Assembly (NCBI RefSeq): GCF_014898815.1
Contig: NW_026515539.1
Coordinates: forward strand, 2,418,001 to 2,482,000
Source of the DNA: Panonychus citri
Lineage: Eukaryota > Arthropoda > Arachnida > Trombidiformes > Tetranychidae
Direction: 5' to 3'
DNA length: 64,000 nucleotides
In this document: positions 59,058-64,000 of the stretch, in pieces
How the letters are laid out: each line of letters opens with the position of its first letter
How positions within the stretch are numbered: the stretch's first letter is position 1
Notes under the pieces: model-generated
Seen by the model: the letters and a program-made list of their open reading frames with translations, nothing else
What the model was told of the DNA's origin: nothing
Databases searched by the model: none
Translations under genes and position numbers: made by a program

Positions 59058-60890
59058 TCAACCTCTATTAACAACCCCGGTGCTGGGATTGGTAGAGAGA
59101 AGAAAAACAAATTAAATTCTACAGTAAATCAACAATTACATATTCCTAATTTCTCCGGTGATGGGGATGAGGATTTATTAGATTGGCTTGATCATTTTGA
59201 ATCAGCTGCAGTTGCTCTTGATTGGGATGAAGAGATTAAACTAAAAGCTTTACCTGCTTATTTAACTGGTACCGCTAGTAGATGGTACCGATGTAGAATT
59301 AAGCCCTTAACTGGTGATAATATTCCTAAAACTTTTGAAGATTTGAAAGTCAAATTGGTTTCAGATTTAGCTCCTTCAGGTTACCGAAAAAATTTAATTA
59401 AAGAGTTAAATAATAAGAAACAACGTTCAGATCAATCAGCTATTTCTTACTCTTACGAGGTTCGAGATCTATGTAGAAGAATCAACCCAGATATGCAAGA
59501 AGAATTAGTAAATAGCTTCATCGACAGAGGTTTAAAATCAAACATTCGAACTAGATTAGATTTACTGACAGCTGATTCTACCTCTGACTTTATTACTAAA
59601 GTAACATTAGCTGAACGATCAACATTATCAAAAAATGATGATTTAACTGAATCCGAAGAGAATGAACAGTTAAAAAACACAATAACGGCGTTATCACAAC
59701 ATTTACAACAAATTACCGAAAGATTAGACTGTTTAACTTTCCAACAAGATATGAAAAAGCGAGAGAGAGACAACTATCGTAATCGAAATGATTATGGAAA
59801 CAGTAATTATCGAAATGATAACTATCGAACTGAAAATTATCGAAATACAAATAATTATCGTGGTAACTATCGAAATAATTATAGAATGAATAACTATCAA
59901 CAAAGTAATCAACTAAACGATAATAATCAACCAATCATATGCTACGGTTGCAATGAGCCTGGACATAAAAGAAATGAATGTCCCCGAAGAGTGGACAGAC
60001 CTCGAGATGATCAAAAAAGAATCGAATGGGCAACTCAAGGTCCATCAACATCTAAAGATGATAATTGGAGAACCCAAAATCAATCACAAGATAATAGAAA
60101 ACAACCTTGGTTTTTAAACAGAAATTTAAGTAGATCACCTCCTCGTTCGATGCGTCCACCTCGACCAGATGGATATCAGAATTACCCTCAATCAACTACA
60201 CCACGAAATCGATCTTTAAGCCCTCGACCTAGAGGACGACCACGACAAAACTCGCCTCACCCCCAAGGTAGAGGAAGACCAAGATCAAGATCAAGATCAC
60301 CATCAAGTGACAAAAGAACTAAAGTAGTTAAAACAGTTTATACCGAATATGGTGATGATGATGAAACAAAAATCTCCAGTTCAATCATTTCAAACTTATT
60401 CAAAGAAAAGAATCAATTAATATTTACGAAAGCAAAAATTAAGGAAAAGGAGGTAGAATGTTTGGTCGATACTGGGGCTGAAGTCTCATTACTTTCTAAA
60501 CACTTAGCTCAAAAGTTGTCACTAGATTATCACAACTATAAAGGTCCAATCCATCTAACCGCTGGAAATCAACCACTAAAAGTAATTGGTGAAACTTATA
60601 TTAAATTAGAGATTCCCGATGGTCCAACAAAAATAGAAATTAAATCACCTATGATTATTGTTGATACTTTGCCGTCAGGAATTGAGGCCATCATCAGACA
60701 AAATATTTTAGAAAAAGGAAAATTTTTCATTGATTGTAAACGAAGAAAATTAATCATCCCATTGAACCCAAAAGAAAAATTTGAAACCATAGATTTAAAT
60801 TTTAAATCAAACACAAAGCAATTAACCGCATCATCAATCGTCTCATCTAATTATGATTCGAATCAAATACAATCATCAACAGATTCATAA
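59058..60890 (+). CDS. Gag and protease of the env-bearing element
   Basis: The frame is open from 59058 but has no early ATG. The ATG at 59050 lies in another frame and stops after 21 codons, so the authentic start is probably displaced by a small indel. Features in order: retrotransposon-gag capsid domain (DWLDHFESAAVALDWD... TGTASRWYR, about 59180-59600); a repetitive Asn/Tyr/Arg tract (59770-59930); one CCHC knuckle CYGCNEPGHKRNEC; an Arg/Ser/Pro-rich RS-like region (60120-60330); and an aspartic protease with VDTGAEVSLLS near 60465. It ends at TAA 60888-60890, after which pol continues in the same frame. Confidence 0.85.
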   Translation, partial: STSINNPGAGIGREKKNKLNSTVNQQLHIPNFSGDGDEDLLDWLDHFESAAVALDWDEEIKLKALPAYLTGTASRWYRCRIKPLTGDNIPKTFEDLKVKLVSDLAPSGYRKNLIKELNNKKQRSDQSAISYSYEVRDLCRRINPDMQEELVNSFIDRGLKSNIRTRLDLLTADSTSDFITKVTLAERSTLSKNDDLTESEENEQLKNTITALSQHLQQITERLDCLTFQQDMKKRERDNYRNRNDYGNSNYRNDNYRTENYRNTNNYRGNYRNNYRMNNYQQSNQLNDNNQPIICYGCNEPGHKRNECPRRVDRPRDDQKRIEWATQGPSTSKDDNWRTQNQSQDNRKQPWFLNRNLSRSPPRSMRPPRPDGYQNYPQSTTPRNRSLSPRPRGRPRQNSPHPQGRGRPRSRSRSPSSDKRTKVVKTVYTEYGDDDETKISSSIISNLFKEKNQLIFTKAKIKEKEVECLVDTGAEVSLLSKHLAQKLSLDYHNYKGPIHLTAGNQPLKVIGETYIKLEIPDGPTKIEIKSPMIIVDTLPSGIEAIIRQNILEKGKFFIDCKRRKLIIPLNPKEKFETIDLNFKSNTKQLTASSIVSSNYDSNQIQSSTDS

Positions 60891-62345
60891 TTAATCACAA
60901 GAAGTGACTATTCATCAACAATTAGTTTATCGTCCTTATTTTCAGTCTCCGGTGATGGGGAAGAAAATTTTGTTGATGAAGAAATTTACATCAATAATAT
61001 AATTAATGATTTAAAACTTGAAGTGAACAGTGAAATTCAACCCACAACACGAAACAAATTAAATGAATTAATAACTAAATATCGAGTGGTTTTCGCCGCC
61101 ACATCCAAAGAGTTAGGATTCTCTAATGTTTACTCTCACTCAATTGATACTGGAAATCATCCTCCAATATCTCAAAAACCTTATCGAATGTCAGATTTGA
61201 AAAGAAAAGTAGCAGAAACTTCAATTAACGAATTAATAGATGATGGAATTGTTATCCCATCCTGCTCACCTTGGTCATCACTAATTGTATTAGTATCAAA
61301 AAAGGGAACCACAGAGATGCGATTGTGTGTAGATTATAGAAAATTAAATGAGATAACTGTTAAAGATAAATTTCCATTACCAAATATTCAAGATTATCTT
61401 GATAGTTTAAGAGGAATGAAATTCTATTCATTATTAGACTTAAGATCAGGTTATCATCAAATGGCAATGGATCCAAAGGATCAGCCTAAGACAGCATTTG
61501 TCCCTCCAAGTGGGTTGTACGAATACACTAGATTACCATTTGGATTAGCAAATGGACCTTCATCATTTATGAGGATGATGACTATTGTTTTGGGTGGATT
61601 AATTTATAATACTTGTTTAGTTTTTATTGATGATTTATTAATCTATTCAGAAAATGAAGAAGAACATTTAAGTAAATCAGAATTAATATTTACGAGACTC
61701 CAGAATGCAGGGTTAACTTTAAAACCTAATAAATGTTCATTTTTGAAAAAGAAAATTCTATTCTTAGGACACGTGATTAGTGAGAATGGTCAACAAGTTG
61801 ACCCAGAGAAAATAATAAAAGTTCAACAATTTCCTACTCCTAGGACAGTTAGAGATATAAAATCTTTTTGCTTTATGCTCTTATTATCGAAGATTCATAA
61901 AAGACTTCGCTTCATCGCCCGACCTCTCACTAACTTAACAAGAAAAGATTTACCTTTTGATTGGGGGCCAGAACAAGAGAACGCTTTTAATGAGTTGAAA
62001 TTTAAATTAACAACACCACCAGTTCTTGCTCATTATGATCCAACGAAACAAACTCAATTGCGAGTGGACGCCTCAGGTTATGGTCTCGGAGCAATTCTCT
62101 TACAAAAGGATGATAATGGTTATCACCCTGTTGGATTCGCCTCCCGAATATTAAGAGGAGCAGAGTTACATTATCCAGTATCTGATAAGGAATGCTTGGC
62201 CATCGTTTGGGCAGTACAAAAATTCCAAGTCTATTTAGAGGGAATTAAATTTGAAGTAGTAACTGATCACTGTGCCTTATGCCACATTCATTCAAAAGAT
62301 CCTTCCCTCGCTTACAGCGATATGCAATGGCCCTCAATCATTTGA
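60891..62345 (+). CDS. Pol: reverse transcriptase and RNase H (Ty3/gypsy type)
   Basis: The open frame directly follows the gag-protease stop in phase; the first GTG is at 61023. RT motifs: LRLCVDYRKLN-like block, LLDLRSGYHQMA, the LPFGLANGPSSF block, and FIDDLLIY as catalytic box; LGHVIS follows about 43 residues later, the normal spacing. RNase H starts RVDASGYGLGAIL and has SDKECLAIVWA and VVTDHCAL. Near 62300 similarity leaves this frame and stops at 62345. It is identified by motif and order with high confidence; the copy is decayed at its 3' end. Confidence 0.88.
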   Translation, partial: LITRSDYSSTISLSSLFSVSGDGEENFVDEEIYINNIINDLKLEVNSEIQPTTRNKLNELITKYRVVFAATSKELGFSNVYSHSIDTGNHPPISQKPYRMSDLKRKVAETSINELIDDGIVIPSCSPWSSLIVLVSKKGTTEMRLCVDYRKLNEITVKDKFPLPNIQDYLDSLRGMKFYSLLDLRSGYHQMAMDPKDQPKTAFVPPSGLYEYTRLPFGLANGPSSFMRMMTIVLGGLIYNTCLVFIDDLLIYSENEEEHLSKSELIFTRLQNAGLTLKPNKCSFLKKKILFLGHVISENGQQVDPEKIIKVQQFPTPRTVRDIKSFCFMLLLSKIHKRLRFIARPLTNLTRKDLPFDWGPEQENAFNELKFKLTTPPVLAHYDPTKQTQLRVDASGYGLGAILLQKDDNGYHPVGFASRILRGAELHYPVSDKECLAIVWAVQKFQVYLEGIKFEVVTDHCALCHIHSKDPSLAYSDMQWPSII

Positions 62346-62890
62346 TTTTTCAGTTAAATATAAATCAGGAAAATTCATGCTGATGCCGATTGTTTATCAC
62401 GATATCCTGTTGATGATATTGTCTATGATAATCAAAAGGATGAATGTGAAGAACTGTTCAGATTATTAGTTAACCAAATTATTGAAGAAAAAATAGACTT
62501 AGTTGATGAACAACGAAGAGATCAACGAATCATAAAAATAATTGAACAATTAGAAAACTTTCCTCATTTAGATCCCAAAGAAAGAAAATTAATTTCTAAG
62601 TATAGAATTCGAGAGAATCTATTATACCGATTAACAATTAACCATTATGGAGAGAGTTGGAATATAGTTATTCCTAAAAGATTAATTAAGCAAATTTTGC
62701 ATGAATATCATGATTCGATCTTGTCCGGTCACCCAGGGATCTTTTCCACTTACAATAAAATTAAACAACATTATTGGTGGCCACAGATGAGTAGAGATGT
62801 AACAAATTACGTTCGAAGTTGTCTAATCTGTCAATTAGATAAAAGGAAGTGGAACCTTAGAAGCTCCATTAAAATCAATAATTGTTAATA
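62300..62890 (+). pseudogene. RNase H end and integrase zinc finger, frameshifted
   Basis: The segment from ~62300 to ~62375 reads in the +1 frame (FDFSVKYKSGKF). From 62376 the original frame returns (HADADCLSRYP-type motif) and continues to the integrase HHCC finger (H-x3-H ... SCLICQ) and a stop at 62888, while from ~62839 the next frame carries on. At least three small indels are therefore present in 600 bp. The pieces are otherwise well preserved, which suggests recent decay or sequence error. Confidence 0.7.
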
Positions 62891-64000
62891 ATGCATTCGA
62901 GAAAATTGGAATCGATTTAATTGGTCCCTTCCCAACATCTAAGAAAAATAATTATATTATAGTATGTACCGATTACTTTACACGATGGGTAGAGGTTACA
63001 GCAATCAAAGATATGACCGCTGAATCAACAGCGACTTTCCTAATTAACTCGATCTTCCTCAGACATGGTTGCCCCAGAACAATTGTCTCAGATCAAGGTA
63101 GAAATTTTATATCTTCAGTGGTTGATCAAATTAGAGTTTTCTTCCAAAGTAAATGGTCATTTTCAACCGCCTATCATCCAGCAACAAATGGCTTAACAGA
63201 AAAGGTCAATCAAACATTATGTTCAATGTTAACTCATTATTGTAAAAAGAAAACACTCAAAAGTGGTGAATTAATCCTGTGGGGATTCGCTTATAACTCG
63301 AGTATAAATCAATCTACGAAAGCCTCTCCTTTCTATTTACTATATGGTCGTCAACCAACCTTACCCATTGATATTATAATTAACAACCAGACATTTAAAC
63401 AATTACCATCTAACTTAAAATCAACAATCGAAAAATGGCCTGAGATTTATGATCAAGCAAAACTTTACTCATTGAACTCAAAAGAAAATCAAAAAATTCA
63501 ACATCATCGGAAGAAATTACGAACCTATCAAGTAGAAGATGAAGTAATGTACAAGCAATTTCAGGGACCAAAGAAACTGAAACAAAAATTCAAAGGACCA
63601 TATAAAGTAATAGAAAAACAAGGAGACACCACTTATAAAATATTAAGAACAGATAAAAAGGAAAAAATGAGACGAGCGCATAGTAACCAACTCAAGCCGT
63701 ACTTTCATAGAAATTTAATCAATTTAGTAACAATTTTAAGCATACTCACACGAGTAGAGATGCTAGAAATTTCTCCTTTCATTAGTGGTGAACCTATTCT
63801 ATGGAGAAAAACTGATTATCACCCAAGAAAATCAGCTCAACAGGTCTCTGTTATACTAGCATTTTCAAACCCATGTAAAGAAATCCCAATCGTTCTAAAA
63901 ACAGACAAGGAAAGAAATGAATCCATTACATGTGAGTATAATCCAGCCATGTGTAAATTAGTAAGGAGATTTCTAGACAAATTTGAAGACCATTGTTCAT
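62839..64000 (+). CDS. Integrase core continuing in frame into an envelope-like start (partial)
   Basis: One frame is open from ~62839 to the window end. The integrase catalytic core is intact: first Asp in GIDLIGPF (~62914), second in SDQGRNF (~63090), Glu in GLTEKVNQ (~63200). A conserved C-terminal part follows (LLYGRQPTLPID, then FKGPYKV and HSNQLKPYF, a GPY/F-like module). Past ~63715 the frame continues without a stop into a hydrophobic stretch and then a cysteine-containing, ectodomain-like sequence, as expected for an env N-terminus. So env appears fused in frame or overlapping. The gene is cut by the window edge. Confidence 0.75.
   Translation, partial: MKGSGTLEAPLKSIIVNNAFEKIGIDLIGPFPTSKKNNYIIVCTDYFTRWVEVTAIKDMTAESTATFLINSIFLRHGCPRTIVSDQGRNFISSVVDQIRVFFQSKWSFSTAYHPATNGLTEKVNQTLCSMLTHYCKKKTLKSGELILWGFAYNSSINQSTKASPFYLLYGRQPTLPIDIIINNQTFKQLPSNLKSTIEKWPEIYDQAKLYSLNSKENQKIQHHRKKLRTYQVEDEVMYKQFQGPKKLKQKFKGPYKVIEKQGDTTYKILRTDKKEKMRRAHSNQLKPYFHRNLINLVTILSILTRVEMLEISPFISGEPILWRKTDYHPRKSAQQVSVILAFSNPCKEIPIVLKTDKERNESITCEYNPAMCKLVRRFLDKFEDHCS

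Larger units (their letters stand above)
54539..64000 (+). mobile_element. Second Ty3/gypsy family with env: 3' end of one copy, then 5' part of another
   Basis: Reading left to right: env C-terminal part, accessory zinc-knuckle ORF, candidate LTR with a primer-binding-site-like sequence, long leader, gag with protease, RT/RNase H, integrase, and the start of env running off the window. This order needs two internal regions around one LTR (a head-to-tail or recombined array) or two neighbouring broken copies. Several frameshifts and one in-frame stop show decay. It is distinct from the element at 24466: different zinc-knuckle context, RS-like gag tail and no family palindromes. Confidence 0.75.

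Overview
The window looks like a piece of a small, AT-rich arthropod nuclear genome, most probably a spider mite (Tetranychus-like chelicerate). The support is the mix of very short introns (55-144 bp where I could place them), a mite-type seven-transmembrane gustatory receptor, conserved metazoan genes (Msx, FAH, RRP1/Nop52, MRPL13) and abundant ATC and GA microsatellites. The species is an inference. No tRNA, rRNA or CRISPR was seen.

Layout. 1-3817: two tandem, apparently intronless Msx/Drop homeobox genes, each preceded by a similar promoter block. A ~650 bp segment between them recurs almost unchanged 41.6 kb away (43247-43893). 3818-24465 and 34969-44998: gene-poor flanks with microsatellites, a GC-rich island and dense clusters of TGACCA/TGGTCA hexamers, probably a regulatory landscape of the homeobox genes. 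24466-34968: a complete 10.5 kb Ty3/gypsy-type LTR retrotransposon with near-identical LTRs and an ATTCC target duplication. 44999-51209: a compact housekeeping block: RRP1 (-), FAH (+), MRPL13 (-) and a gustatory receptor (-). 52579-53282: a truncated, intron-containing mariner/Tc1-like transposase. 54051-54510: a foldback element. 54539-64000: remains of a second, envelope-bearing Ty3/gypsy family. The env tail and a zinc-knuckle ORF of one copy are followed by a candidate LTR, a long minisatellite-rich leader and the gag-pol-env start of another copy that runs off the window.

The most unusual locus is the 24466-34968 retrotransposon. Where an env gene might sit, it carries a 710-codon ORF with N-terminal RING/TRAF-like zinc fingers and a C-terminal DEDDh 3'-5' exonuclease domain (REXO/ISG20-like) that keeps all five catalytic residues. 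Its internal region also holds about 20 palindromes built on the same AAGG-N-CCTT core, in the leader, in coding sequence in all three reading frames, and in the spacer. I found this family nowhere else in the window. This copy is young by its LTRs, but its reverse transcriptase lacks about 27 residues after the catalytic aspartates and its integrase is frameshifted.
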